A stretch of DNA of 64,000 nt from the NCBI GenBank assembly GCA_034440635.1, contig JAOTON010001946.1:464001-528000 (forward strand), given 5' to 3'. Made by a program: the position numbers and the translations under genes. Source of the DNA: Lepas anatifera (lineage: Eukaryota > Arthropoda > Thecostraca > Lepadidae). Shown piece by piece: positions 1 through 12,330 of the stretch. The notes below the pieces were generated by a model, which saw only the letters and a list, made by a program, of their open reading frames with translations, had not been told where the DNA came from and did no database searches. How positions within the stretch are numbered: position 1 is the first letter of the stretch; each line of letters opens with the position of its first letter.

Positions 1-359
1 TCCTTATGACTTCTGCCTCCAGAAATCGTCCAGAAATCGATCGACCCCCCCTCCCAAGTAGTGGTGTGTACGGAAAAAGCCCACGTGGTGCCGGGTTCTC
101 ACAAAGTCCTGAAAGATAAGATATACAATATTTATTCGTTAAACTGATATTTCAAGTGTGACCTTTCGTCAGATTGAATCAGATCATACTCGAAATACTG
201 GCAACTTTAACGAATAAGTACTTCGTACTTTCATCATTGTGTGAGGTCATTAAGATCCCATGTGAAAAATATGGTTTGGCAATCCCAAACAAAATCAAGT
301 ACGGTTGGGATGAGTTCTTATATCGAATCGTATCAGGGCTGGCAAGGTCTGACTACGAT

Positions 360-546
360 ACTAATAATAATAATTGTTTTGGTTCAGCGACGCCCCAACT
401 ACCAAGGTTACACGGCGTCGCCAACTCTAACTGTTGGGAGGGTTTTGGGGATCAGATCAACTTACTCAGAGGCTCTACCGGGAATTGAACCCGGGACCGG
501 TGTCTTAGAGGACAGCAAAACTATCCACTAACATATGCATCCCCAG
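360..546 (-). mobile_element. tRNA-derived SINE
   Basis: Read on the minus strand, the high-coordinate end looks like a tRNA gene head. An A-box-like TTAGTGGATAG lies near 520-535. A good B box (GGTTCAATTCC, complement of 481-491) follows, and then a body of about 100 bases. The low-coordinate end is an (ATT)n tail at 361-374. Head, body and short-repeat tail together are the usual plan of a tRNA-derived SINE transcribed by RNA polymerase III. The head does not look like an intact tRNA gene: I see no clean acceptor stem. Confidence 0.65.
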
Positions 547-3193
547 GTCCGAATATCATACCATTTTATGCGCTTTTATGCATTTTCCTGCAAGTGAAAA
601 AAATCAAGTTTAGATCTCAGAATTGGCTCACGACTCGGCTTACGTATGTACGTACATACATACATACACCTCACATGCATATGCTCAAATATTCGTGGGT
701 TAATGGCATAGTGTTAGATACTTTAAATCCAGGCATACATATACACTCAGTCCTATAAGTATCGTTCCTGTCCTCGAGCACTGGGTCATGGAGGTTTAAG
801 AACCTCACGCCGAAAAATCCGAATAATCATCATCACTGGTGTGCACTAATGTTCCAATGATGATGATTTTGGATGGTGATGTAAACATATCAGACCATGG
901 AGGTTCTAGACTGCCGAATAGGAGCTATACTGCACATTGTCACACATGTTAAACTCACATTCAACACTCTTAATCACCTTTAAAATTCACAGCCGGGATC
1001 TACTTGTATCCATACTATGGGCTACATTCCTTCTTTAGCGAAGTACTGTTTCACTAGGTCCAATGTATCTGGAACAAGAACAGTATTCAGTAAATTAGTT
1101 CGTCCACTGTCGTTCCAAAAGAACTGAGGCAAGCAAGATGCTTGAGAAGCCAGGTTGCCAGGTTGTGGGAGGCTGTTAAACGCCAGTAAAAATCAACGTT
1201 TGTAGGTTACTCTCTATCAGATACTGTTCAATTGGGTTCTCACACCGATGAAAATGACGATTGTTAAAGCCAGACAAAAGTCGCAGATCACGCGAATGAC
1301 AGCTGGCAGAGAGAATTAACCGACTGTACCAGGAAGCCAAGAGTCTGTCAGCTCTTCAACGGTAAGTTTCTGCTTCAGTTTTTGCATACCTACCCTCACT
1401 GATTTGGGCACGCTGCTGGGTACCGGCGGCCGCGTTTCGGATGTTGTGGGTCACTCCTGAAATGCGGGTAACTAGCCTGGTGAAGCGGAACGAACGCTCA
1501 TGGACCACTCTTGGGTGGAAAGCTAGTCATTCTTAAGAGCAGATTGACAATATACTTCTAATTACCAGAGGCTTACAATAATAAACGTATCTAGGGTATA
1601 TCTATTGGTCTAGGCTAAATCAAACCAATCACGTTATTTATTATTAGAACTAATCACTCTTCTGTAAGAGGGTTGTATTTCATTGTGATCAGATAGCATC
1701 ATCTGTAGTCATTGAATCCAGCTACAAGACTATCTAGTGTGGATTAGAGTAATGCACCACTCACACAACAACCCAAGCTGGCACGACACGTCGACAACAG
1801 GTGGTTGTTTCCTGATGTAACACATGCAACACCACCAATAACGCCATGCTGGCAGCGCTGGGATCGGTAACCAAGGAAGTGTAAGGGAAACGCAGGATTT
1901 TTCCTGATATTTTGTCATCAGGAAATAGTGCTGAGCAATTTCTAGACATTCCTGGTTTCTACTTAAATCAGTTTGTAGGACCATAGCCTTTTTCTTTAAA
2001 TTCAGATGCATTAAGCGGCCAACGCTCGGTGGTCAGATGAAAAAGCCACGAAAAAAGAAAAATGACAAAAAATTGTATTTTTGGAATTGCGCTTAACATT
2101 AGCCGCCATAGTGACTTTTTGTAAACATATATCATATTCAAATATTTACCATTTATTCATTCAATGAGACATTACCAGCGAGGGCAACGGTCATACCCTC
2201 ATCTCCTAAGTGAACTTATTTTTCAGGTTCCCTTTGGCTGAGTCGAAACTGTAAAGCGATGTATTTTGATTCGTGCTTTACTTTGTTTTAATGATCTTCC
2301 AAGCAAGTGTCCTACAATCGATCCGTCTAACGCCACATGCCATATCTTTAAAGGAACTGTTTTGAAGTTCATCAAGCAGCACCCGTTTTGATTCTTGCGT
2401 GGCTCTTAATGTTTTATCGAAATTTTCTACCCTTTATCTTGGATTTCCTCTTGCACTTCTATCTACACATCCTGTTTACCCACTTTTATTCTTTTAGAGT
2501 ATTTATGTCATGGTCATTTCTTATTAATACTGAGTTTTTTTAATGATATCAAGACTTAGGACGCTTGCGTTAGCATATAGTTTTGATTCTCATTTCGGAA
2601 TGTCACGGATATCATTTTCATCGTTTTTATTGTGAATACCATGTCTTTATTTTACTTATTTGACTTGAGCTATAAATGGGTTTTCCTGTGGCTCATTTAC
2701 GTAAATAAACACAAATAAAAAATATTTGTACCGAAAATAAAAGGATTTTTGTCACGGAAGGCTCGTTCATTTATCTTGCATCTATCTAGCCTACACCGAT
2801 GCAATTGCAGGACCGTAAAAGAAAACCTAAACTTTGATATTTTCGCAAAACTTCTGCCGCCATATCCTAAACTAAGCCTCGACTCTTTTCTTCTCTGATA
2901 TATGTTTTGGCTGCAGACCTATCCTCGCCCCAGGCTTATAGCTCGCAGCTATTTCCACCATCTCTGACACTCATCGTTGGAGGCGCCCCAGGGCATTAAA
3001 GCTGATCCAACCTGGTTGCAAGCTGAATGTCTAGTATCCTCTTGGGTGCTTAGACTTTTTCCACTTGTAAATTCTTCAAAGAATGGGTGATGGCACATTG
3101 AAATGCATGGATTTATACGTCTAACCGAAAGGTGAGCCCTGATTGAGGTGATAATAATGGATGAACAAATATTCAGAAACCAACGAGAGAGAA

Positions 3194-3196
<3 letters not shown>
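547..3196. other. No gene recognised; probably downstream intron or flank of the minus-strand gene
   Basis: No long open frame and no recognisable repeat beyond a short TACA/TACG run at 646-668. A GTAAGT donor-like site occurs on the plus strand at 1362 after a short open stretch, but no convincing acceptor precedes it. Further exons of the minus-strand gene could lie here, but none could be chosen with confidence. Confidence 0.4.

Positions 3197-3228
<32 letters not shown>
3197..3228. repeat. (GA)n microsatellite
   Basis: About 16 uninterrupted GA dinucleotides. Confidence 0.95.
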
Positions 3229-3229
<1 letters not shown>

Positions 3230-3893
3230 AGATACGGATATTCAACATGTATATGACACCTTCATGGGATATTAAATGAGCCATGGATTGCATACAAAGC
3301 TGTGCTGCAAAACTATCGGTTTCCTATTTCATTCCTCATGAGCGTACTTTTCAGAGCGACTGCTCTCACGTCTCCCCCTCTCACCCAACGGGTAAAATGG
3401 CCGTCACTAGCTGCTCAGAGAAACTGGAGTCGGCCCGCGGCCGGTGAGGGAGAACTCCGCTCCTAACACATCCTGTGCCTATGCAAATGGCGAGTTCTAG
3501 CACGCATGAAAGTATATCTAAAATGAATATATCAAAAACAAGTTACGATATACGGTATACTATCGACAAGGATTTGACTATCTCAGTTCAAGTCCCATAA
3601 TAGATGTCACATTCCCTTTAGAAGTGACAAAGAGGAGATCAAATGAATTGCGTAGACCATTTGGCGTACGAATGCCGAGAATATTGGGAACCCATTGCAT
3701 CCTTTCGTCATTATTCTAACTCAGTTATAAAAATATAATTTCGTAACATGTAGCATCTTATTGTAAGTCGTTAAAAAGAATATCTGGTGTGCAGCCGGGA
3801 TCCTGTCCCCTGTTACTACGGCATGGATGATGGATAGGAGATAACGGTTCAAACGTAAGGGAAGGAGCCTTGAAGAAATGCATTGCAGCTTAC

Positions 3894-3935
3894 CTTTATC
3901 CGGGTCGACAGCTTTCTTTGGTATCGGCTGAGCAT
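3894..3935 (-). CDS. 42-nt internal exon of the large disordered-protein gene
   Basis: On the minus strand a pyrimidine-rich acceptor (CTTGCTTTTAG) precedes 42 bases, which are followed by a GTAAGC donor. Entering with two bases to complete a codon, the exon reads AQPIPKKAVDPDK and leaves one base over. The large exon upstream (ending at 4470) leaves exactly one base, so the two join in frame with no stop. The matching phase and both splice signals support it as a real small exon, though exons this short can arise by chance. Where the protein goes next is not visible. Confidence 0.55.
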
Positions 3936-4469
3936 CTAAAAGCAAGATAAAACATCGTTTAGAGCATGCGACGAGTTCCCACGCTGCAAATTGCTCGGAC
4001 ATCACATGGAACCAGGCAATGAGCAGTTTGCATTGTTATCAGGTCTTATCGAGCTTTTTTGATTCCGACATTGCGTTACAATCAATCTAGTCGAAAACTC
4101 GCCAGAAAATCTAAAAATCAAACAAATAAAAGTTCATACATGTAGAAAAACACAAATCAAAAGTCACCTCACAGCCTATTGCACTTATACATGCTTAAAG
4201 CTCAAAGTTTATATCAAAACGAACATCGGTGCAATGTTTGGCACGTGTCATGCCACATCAATCATTCCTGCAGCCACAGGCCTTTCCAGACTATGCAAAA
4301 CTCCCGTGCGATCAGTTTCAAATCGGTTTAGTGCTGCCAGAAGTAGGCGACACCGTAGTCGGGCATCATGACACGGATCAAGGCGGCGGTGACGTCATAA
4401 GAGTCTTTTGCTTTCTCATCACACGCCATCGCCCAACAAGCGGGCGCACACCGCCACACCGTCACTTAC

Positions 4470-7400
4470 TGGAAGCTCTGCCCCCTGTAGGCATGCTCGA
4501 GCCGGTACCAGTCTGCAGCTGGCGCTGTAGAGGAGGTGCGAACATGCCGGAGCTCCGGCCGGGGCGAAGGTCTCCAACGGTCGCTGACTTGGCAAGAGCG
4601 TGCATGACCGGCGAGCTGGCCATTTGCACGGGCCAGTCAGACTTACCACCATCTCCCTGGGGAGACACTGCCGCTAAGTCGTCTTCATCTAGGTCATCCA
4701 ACAAGTCTTCGAAAGAGCGTGCCAATTTTTCGTCCTCCCTTTCAGCTTCTCGCTCTTGGAAGAAATCTTGCAGTCGCTTCTGTTGTGCCCTTGCGCTGGC
4801 AGCGTCCAGTTTTGCCTCGAACGGTTTGGTGTTGACTCCATACCGCAGCATATCTGAGCTTCTGCTTCGCTGTAGGCCCGATGAAGACGAACCGAGCTGA
4901 GCAGGGTTGTTGGTTACAGGTGCAGGAGTGTGGTCTGCAGGAGGATCGTGGGGAAGAGCTGTCACAGGTCGCGGCGATCTGGGTGGAAGAGCAGTGGACT
5001 GTGACTGTGTTGTTGCTGAAGGTACTTGGACTCGCGCAAGTGAGGCTGTTCGAAGGTCCATCTGGCCGGACGGTGGGCGAGGGGTAGGTTTAAACGATCG
5101 GCCCGAGTAAGCAGCTGCCGGCTGAACCTGATCAGTGCTGGTGGCAGGAGCACTTCCCGAGTTCGACCTAAGCAGCTGAAGTGAACCACTGCGCCCTGGT
5201 GATTGGACCTGGATGTCTGTAGAGTGACGCCGCGGACCCCCAATGGCAGTGGGAGGAATAAATGGCTCAGGCGGAGGGGCTTCGTTTAACGTCGCAGCCT
5301 GCTGCTTAACCTTTCCATGTACGCTTCCAGCACTCTGGGCCCACACTGGTCGGTTCACTTCTCGCAGCTGTGCATCAATTGAGGGTACAAACATGTTGTC
5401 AATCGAGGCACCATTGGTTGTCCTGACGCCGAGCCCAATGGACCTTGAGAGATATCTAGTGTCATTGTTGCTCTCAATAGGAGCAACCGTAGCATTGTTT
5501 GTATCCTGCATTTGATGCGGGACTGGAACTTGAGATTGCTGTTGATACTTTGCATGATGCAATTCGTTTTCTGGCTGTCGAATTCGTTGCTGACATTGTG
5601 CTGATTGATACTCAGAGAATGGCTGCACGTGAGGAGGGAGAGGGTAACTTTTCAAATGTGGAATGGGGCGGTGGTATTGCGACGGTGATTGAGGCGTACA
5701 CTGAGAATGAGGGTCTGGTTGCGGCCTTTCTGAACCAACATGTTGTTGGCGTTGTATTGTTGGCTTGACCCGACCTCGCTGCTCCAGCCGAGAGAACTGC
5801 TCTTGCTTCATTGAACCCAGTACACTTCTCCCGCGCAGCCCAATTTGTTCCTCACTCTTGGATCGCTCCAAAGATATCCGCCGGCCGGGCACTTCATCCG
5901 AGCTCAAAGCTGGCTGTAGCCTCTGCAGTGCCATTTGGCGCTGCTGCATGGGTGTTGCTTCTGTCGTGTGTTGTGGGTGACCATCGGAGTACAAGCTACG
6001 GGTCTTTTCAAGCCGTGAGAACCGTGGGGACATCGGCTGCAGATCGTCCACGCTGGCGTTAAAGGTGCTGGCGATCCGAGAGACGCTAGAAGCACGTGCA
6101 GAAGACCGTGCACCAGAGCCTGACCATGGTAAGTGAGAACCAGCTGGTCGAACAGGGGATGTTGCATCTGTGGATGGATCAATTTCTGGGCTTCGTTCAT
6201 AATTGGATATTGGCTTTGCTGAACTGCGCTGATCTTGTGTGTCTTTGGTCTCGTGGGGGGCAGTTGTTTGTGAGCTTGTGGCTGACTGTAGCCCGGGTTG
6301 ATCCCGACTATTCCCAAAGTCAAGTAGTCCAGGGTCCGATCTAGCCGGGGATGGGAGAGATTTTGTGTGTTGCTTCTCTTGTGTCCGCGGAGGCTGACTT
6401 CCAATTTCCGGAGACTTGCGACGTACCCAAGGGGGCTTTGTAGCTTGATCGGGATTCAGGGAGGGTTTAATTGATAGTCGCTGTTGAGGTCTACTCTCTC
6501 GTGCCCAGACCGGCCTAGCACCACTACTTGGAGTAGGAGACTCGACCTGTTTTGAAGAAGCTGGTGTTTCCGTGATCGGGGGTGGCAACTCAGATGTCTG
6601 GGTTTCTTGGGTGATAATGCTGCAAGTATATTGTGTTGGTACTTCTTGTTGACCAGAAACTCGATCTGTCTCTCCAATGGGAAGCGTCTGAGGAGTTGAG
6701 TTGTAATTTAGCTTCAGTGGTTCTTTCCTCACGACAGGAGACATTGCAGCATTCGGGGAACTGCCATCTGGGCCATTTGCCTTCTGGTGATTAGCTAGCC
6801 TGTTTTCAATGACCTGATCTCTAGAAATGTTTGCAGAGTCCTCCAAATACTCCCTTGTCATCTGTTTCGCAAGCACGGCTGTTAATGAAGGCCGAGGAGA
6901 TTGAGAGCTACTGCGAGAACCCGGTTTCGAAAGACTGTTTGAATGCAGGTGATCCCCGCGGTGATGAATTTGAGCTTTGTTTGACTGCGCAAACTGCCGT
7001 CGAGCCTCATGCACACGAGCGGTCTGCGGCACTAAAGCCTCCACATCTTCACTCTGCTCGGTGGTACTGCCTTCTAATACGTCCATTTTACTTCCAGCGC
7101 TCATTGGCGCCACCTGTCGGCTGCCAGCTGGTGTTGGCGAGATTGCTGACTCGAGAGCTGCTCGGATGGCGGCAAAGTCCTCGTCAGAACTACCGATGGT
7201 GTGAGCGCGGGTGTGTCGGCTACCACCCTGACGCGGTGGAGGACATGGTGCGACCCGCTCGGCTGCCCGCGGTGCCGGCGTCGGTCGATGGGGTGCCACC
7301 AGAGATGGGGCGTTTCCTGGTACCTGTGATGCTGTCAGCTGTTGTTCTCCTGTTTTAAGCTTGCCGACAAAAGGTCTAGCCATGTGATTGGCATTGGCTG

Positions 7401-7973
7401 GTGCCACGGCTTCACCCCCAGCCTGAGGCATTTCCTGATCTGCAAGAAACTGCTGCTTCTGCTGTTGCAGCTGGTGGCGTGTCTCTTGCAGGGACTTTCT
7501 AATTTCTGACAGCTCTCCTCTGGCAATGCTGGTTGTGTGCGGCCTTCGTAGACGCTTCAACAAGCCTCTACGTGGTGGAACTGGCGGAGGTTCACGCGGT
7601 GTCTCGGTTCGCAGCTCACTTTGCAGCCGGTCTATGAGCTGCAGCAGCCCGGAAGTCTTCTCGACACCGTCCTCCACTCCTGACTGAGCTGAACCGCCCA
7701 GCGACTCTCTCACTCGTCCCAGAACGGAGACCACCTCCGCCATGAGCTCCGGACTCAGTCGGGACCCTGGTGCGCGTGCGTCAGCTCCTTTCTCTGGCTC
7801 CTCGCTGTTGCTGAGGCTGTTGTTGAGGCCGGCCAGAAAGGATCCCAGTTCTCCGGCCTGCTGTTCGGCGCGCTGTTGTGCCGAGCCCAGTGTTCCATCG
7901 CTGGCGCGCCGCTGGCCGCCCTGCAGCGAGCACAGCTGTCCGTACACCAGCGGCAGAAGACGGCTGTTGCGCG
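4470..7973 (-). CDS. 3.5-kb internal exon of an unidentified large, disordered scaffold-like protein
   Basis: A single open frame of 1,167 full codons spans the exon. The acceptor is TGTGTTTCAG just before 7973 and the donor GTAAGT just after 4470. An in-frame stop lies upstream of the acceptor, so the frame cannot extend. The protein is rich in Ser, Pro, Gln and Arg and looks mostly disordered. Numbering from the exon start, a class of SH3 ligand (PPPVPPRR) lies near residues 128-135, followed by a basic patch. A Gln-rich coiled-coil segment lies near 152-180. Many basophilic kinase or 14-3-3-like sites (RRAS, RRHS, RSRSSD, RRIS) are scattered along it. A charged helix ending in the acidic DLLDDLDEDDLA lies near the C-terminal part. 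These features fit a cytoplasmic or cortical adaptor, but I do not recognise the family. Length and unbroken frame in stop-rich surroundings argue strongly that it is real. The exon is much more GC-rich than its flanks. Confidence 0.88.
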
Positions 7974-8978
7974 CTGAAACACAGGGCGGAGCCGACCATC
8001 AGCTCACCTGCAGCTGCCCACGGGCACCGGTTAAGGCAGTCACCTAGTGTGAGAGGCTGCCGCTCAAAAGACTGCGCTCGAGTCGAATCGCCGGACTAAT
8101 CAGCGCAGATTTAGATGCCTGAAGTTGAATGCATACTGGACTGATTACTTCAGCACATAGTACCTGCTTCAAATTTTCATCCATATTCCGAAAAAGTAGC
8201 TGATAAAGGAAACGGTAATGGGAGGGTAAACCCAACAAATTTTGAAAGTGTTATGCACGTGGGGGGGGCAGTGTGATGCACATGAAACTTGTGTCTTTGT
8301 TTAGAATTACGTTTGAGTTTTGCTTTTGGGTAGATCTTGCCAACGATAGACTTCTACGCAATAACGGTAAAGTACTCAGGTGTATTTTTAGCATTTCGGG
8401 CCACAATATAAAATCGTAGCATTAGGTTCGCAATGAAACAAAACATTCTTTTGCATCTGGCCCATGGCTTTGGTATTGATATAGTTAGGAGAAATGACTA
8501 CAACACAAAACCTACAGCTGTATGTTTATATACGTTCAGTTTCAAGACCATCTCGGTCCATTATCAAAAGAGTATGAAAATAAAGATTGGTGAAAAAGAC
8601 TACGCTGCTACGTACTATAATTGGATCCTTGATAGGTTGTTACCTATCTCTTTCTCTCTATGTAGTTAGCAATGTAGTGTGTTACTAGCCATGGCCCTAG
8701 AAATACACTTCTTGGAAATAAAAAGTACACTTTAGACTTGTTCAACTGGCCATAAGAACATCCATCTTTAGATTTTGTAATCCCTTCCAAAATTTCCATC
8801 TCACCTAAAACAATTCAAGGCTTTAAAAATCCGCAGAAATTTGCATATGCAGCAGCATGGTACGGAAATCAATTCAACTTTCTTCTGTTGTAAAGCATTC
8901 TTTTAGGAATTTTGAACTGAAACCGTTAGATAAAATACAATTTTAATTTTTTCTTTAATTTAACTGACGGCCATTTAA

Positions 8979-9426
8979 AGGTAACGTGGCACCTTCATAA
9001 CGTGATTTTAACTGAGACAACCAAGTTGTAAAGTATGGCGGAAAACGCACTACTCAATATATAATTTGTTTTGCAACTCAAATTTCCGTGGAGAAAAGCT
9101 AAAAACCTACTTGAAATGTATCCGAAATCTACCCTAGCCAGGCGGCCACAGTTGCCAGCTATTGGTTTGACAGCAGCGCTGACATCATGGTGAGTAATCA
9201 GCCAATTGAAGCCCTTGAAGCCCATTGAATAGGGTAGTAGTTGCCAGATCATGGCGTCATCTACAGCCAGAGGTTTATTTTCACCCTATAGGAGCATTCT
9301 TAAAATAAAAAATATTGGGCTCATTGTAAATTTTTCAGAGAAATCATGGATTACTTCATGATTTTCGGCTTAAAATACCCCTGATTACACTACATTCCTG
9401 GATTCGACCAATGTGCCACATTCCCT
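8979..9426. mobile_element. TTAA-flanked MITE, copy 1
   Basis: A 448-bp element flanked on both sides by TTAA (8975-8978 and 9427-9430). The ends are near-perfect inverted repeats: AGGTAACGTGGCACCTT on the left and the complement of AGGGAATGTGGCA on the right. A second copy lies in the opposite orientation at 37284-37733, and end and internal segments match (for example TAAAATCACGTTGTGAAGGT). A TTAA duplication is typical of piggyBac-type transposition, but the terminal bases are not the classic CCC. It is non-coding and sits inside the intron of the large gene. Confidence 0.75.
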
Positions 9427-9440
9427 TTAAAAGAAAAAAA

Positions 9441-9665
9441 GTCCTGAAAACCTGCAGAAGCTTGCAAATCCAGCAGCAAGGGATGAAATCAAGTCTAGCT
9501 AATCCTTTATAGATTCAGCTTCTGCAGCGGCGGATGCAGACCCGAGTTTTGGGGGCCAAAACCATGTCTGCCCCCCCAGGAGAGGCAGACATGGGTTTGG
9601 CCCCCTTGCTACTAGGGTTTTATCCCTTGCTACTAGATTTGCAAGCTTCTGCAGGTTTTCAGTAC
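9441..9665. repeat. Inverted repeat (about 44-bp arms)
   Basis: The left arm (9441-9484) matches the complement of the right arm (9622-9665) with a few mismatches, including the core CTGCAGAAGCTTGCAAAT. A smaller GGGGGCCAAA/TTTGGCCCCC pairing lies inside. This may be a small fold-back MITE. No clear target duplication was found. Confidence 0.55.
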
Positions 9666-10227
9666 TTTTTTCGAAGTGGGAAATAATTTTTTTGGAAAGG
9701 GCACCCAAAATCTAGGGATGAATCTTATTTCTATGACCAGAGAAACGGCTTCTTATTTTCTAAAACTTGTATGTTATATGTCATGATTAACTTTATATTA
9801 ATCTTTATTTTTACTTTCTAATAACGGGACCGGGGGTCTTGAAACTGGTGCTCTGTAATAAATATAGCCTTGGGTTTGGTGATGCAGTCATATCTATCAT
9901 AGACAGCAGTCTTCCGGATCAACTCAAGGCACAATGTCTTTTGAGTGGTTATTCTGCATCAAGCAAGAAAGCAATCACGGCCTATATAGATGTTACCACC
10001 TAATTTTCAAAGATCCTAACTCACCACTGAAAATGTACACAGGACTATCCATGCTGAGCATTGCATCGAAAGCCAAACACGCCAAAAGCTGAGAAGTCTA
10101 GGGACACACCAAAAGTATTGCACATACTGGTCCATTCAGGTAGTATGGATACTGGCACTTGCTCTGGTGTAAGAAATCAGGAGCATGCAAATTACGAAAG
10201 TGAGAAACAAGCACACCTCTCGCTTAC

Positions 10228-10303
10228 CTGATCCTCCCGGCATGATGCTCATAAGCCGTGCAAATATTTTGTTTTTGTCATCGAAGTCCTGACATTGTTG
10301 CAA
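10228..10303 (-). CDS. 76-nt exon upstream of the 3.5-kb exon, same gene
   Basis: On the minus strand a strong acceptor (CTCTCCTCTCTTTTGCAG) and a GTAAGC donor bracket 76 bases. Only one of three frames is open. It reads LQQCQDFDDKNKIFARLMSI and continues MPGGS, leaving one base. The 3.5-kb exon begins with two bases of a codon, so the join gives Ala and continues RNSRLLPLVYG in frame. Matching phase, a single open frame and good splice signals make this a convincing exon. It starts in phase 0, so the preceding exon must end on a codon boundary. I could not find that exon in the repeats beyond. Confidence 0.78.
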
Positions 10304-10648
10304 CTGCAAAAGAGAGGAGAGTGAATAGTAACTGGAATAAGCTTACACTGGGATTTGTAGCTTTCTAAGTGTGTGTTGGGAAACACTTCTGATCTAATCT
10401 GCTAAAATGTTGTGCAAAATGAAACTGAGAGGAAGAGAGACCACTAAATATATTGGTTTTGCAATAAGCTTTACTAATTATCAACATGTGTGGGTTTTTA
10501 AAACAGAAGCCATACGAATTGGCCCGAAAAAATGGATATATTAAACTCGCTTCAAACACATCCCCACATTTGTGCAAGACAGGAGAGACCACTGAAGGTC
10601 ATTATTTTCCAATGGGCAAACCCAGTAAAAAATATGGGACTGGTTTAA

Positions 10649-11150
10649 CCCTTGCCCCGGTGTGGCGGGTAGGAGCCAGCTTCGCCCTGGTGGGGGCTAA
10701 AAAAGACCCCCCACGATCTCAAAAACTAAGAGAGATAGAAAAAAACGCAAAACGGCAATCAAAAGCTCTTCGAAAATGATATCGAAAATACCTTGGTCAT
10801 TTTTCTCGTCAGGTCAATATCAAGGTCACCAGAGGTCAAAATAGGTCAAAATCGCTAAGATGAGGTGTACTAAGAAAACCTCATATATCTCAGAAACTAT
10901 GATAGCTATAAACATTTTTCTAACACCTTTCAAAAGCTCTTGAGCTGCTCTTTCATTTCAGTGGCATTCATTTTTGTGTCAGGTCAAAGCCTAGAGAGCT
11001 ACAGGTCACTGAATATTGGGAATGTTCTTAGGAATGTCCATAGCCACCCATGCATAAGGGCGTTTCCTTTTTCGCTAATAAATTCCAAACCAAGCAAGAT
11101 ACAGCCATAGTTGATGCACCATTGCAATCGTCCCGTCCATACGAATCGAA

Positions 11151-11195
<45 letters not shown>

Positions 11196-11855
11196 CTATG
11201 CCAGGTTAAATTTGGAAATTTGCCCTGCCCCAGGTCAATGGTCTGACCCAACTTGACCTGGTATAGTCATGATGTATATCATTTGATTTGCAGTGACTAT
11301 ACAAACACGTTGGTGATGAAATGAAAGTTCTATCTTTGTTTATTCAAAATTTATAGATTAAAACACAAAAAATGCTTATTTGACCTAAGGAGCCCTTTCA
11401 AAGGTCACAAGTCAAATTATTGAGCATCAACTTCAGAAATGAGGTAAGAGCAGGCTGTAGCCGATGTTTGAAGCTGATTTCATGGATACTTACTGAGAAA
11501 AGCTCATTTCGTGATTTTCCCCATGTATTTACAATGGAGAGGTCATGCTCTGCACATGACCTTAGGTCATCAATATGAAAAATCCCGGAACATATGTTGT
11601 AGCTCCTGGTGGGCCCAATATGTGGTATGAGTTTCAACTTGTTCAATTAACCCGCATTTTAGTTATGCAATCCTAAGTATTTTTTGGGTGAGGTCATTTC
11701 ACCTGGCCTGGAGACCTGACCTGATATGACCTTGAGCTAAAATTTTTAGGGAAGATGTAAAAATGATGAAGGAACAGCTAGACGACGTTTGGTGGCGCTG
11801 CGCGCCGCCGTTTTTGGTCACTTCGGAAAAACAAAGACCCCCACCTGGGCGAAGG
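10649..11855. mobile_element. AGGTCA-rich TTAA element (piggyBac-like, non-autonomous)
   Basis: Flanked by TTAA at 10645-10648 and 11856-11859. The ends are imperfect inverted repeats (CCCTTGCCCCGGTG on the left, CCTTCGCCCAGGTG read inward on the right). The interior contains many AGGTCA/TGACCT hexamers and, near the right end, the GCGCGCCGCC segment shared with other copies in this window. It has no coding capacity and carries an (AT)n run at 11153. TTAA flanks with CCC-starting ends suggest piggyBac-type mobilisation; that is inference. Confidence 0.68.
11153..11192. repeat. (AT)n microsatellite
   Basis: About 20 AT repeats inside the TTAA element. Confidence 0.95.
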
Positions 11856-11999
11856 TTAAGATGGGAAGTGTTCAGAATGCCAAAATATGCGATTGAGGGT
11901 CCCACGGCTGGATCCGCAAGTGTTTTCTGCGATGCTCTAACTGAGGAGTCGTCTTTGCCAATGTAAAAAGAAATGTCACATTCTTTCTGGATATGTAGA

Positions 12000-12330
12000 A
12001 AGCGTCACGGGGGACGGATTGTCGGCTTGGCAGAGTGGCGGGGAGTCGGGGTCGGCCGCAATCCGGCGCCAGTTCGCCCTGGCGCGCCGCCAGCTGCTCC
12101 GGCCAACGGCAGGGCCTGACGACCCGGTCAGGCCGATTATTGGCCCTGGATCCAGGTTTAGTCGGCGGTGCCGTCTGCCCGTTACAAACACAGACCGATG
12201 GCTCAGAACTGATCGACTATGGCGTCGAGCTAAGAAACTGGTGTCTGGTGACGGATATAGACGTGTGGTGAAAGAGGAGGGAAGCAGGGCCCAAGATCAT
12301 GAAACGCTCGACGCAGTATGTTTCTTAATC
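12000..12330. other. GC- and CpG-rich patch, identity unknown
   Basis: About 200 bases (12000-12200) are far richer in C, G and CpG than the surroundings. Two overlapping plus-strand frames stay open across it (12019-12348 and 12035-12271). I recognise no protein motif in either and no splice pair. It could be an exon or CpG island, or GC-rich repeat. Confidence 0.3.

Larger units (their letters stand above)
7974..10227 (-). other. Intron of the large gene, holding a MITE and an inverted repeat
   Basis: The interval runs from the GTAAGC donor after 10228 to the TTTCAG acceptor before 7973. It contains the TTAA-flanked MITE at 8979-9426 and the inverted repeat at 9441-9665. The rest (about 8000-8970 and 9690-10227) shows no gene or repeat I can name. 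Confidence 0.65.

Noticed and set aside
481..546. Possible tRNA gene on the minus strand
   Set aside because: A B box is clear but no paired acceptor stem or anticodon arm could be drawn. The downstream body and (ATT)n tail fit a SINE.
1286..1361. Plus-strand exon ending at a GTAAGT donor
   Set aside because: Two frames stay open but there is no convincing acceptor or recognisable motif, and it would run antisense to the gene.
4229..4900. 223-codon plus-strand frame
   Set aside because: It largely overlaps the antisense of the well-supported minus-strand exon, and its composition mirrors that exon's Ser/Arg codons.
7976..8012. CAG-GTGAGC donor-like site on the minus strand just upstream of the 3.5-kb exon
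   Set aside because: It would create an intron of about 35 bases, too short for a spliceosomal intron, and the phase is explained better by the exon at 10228-10303.
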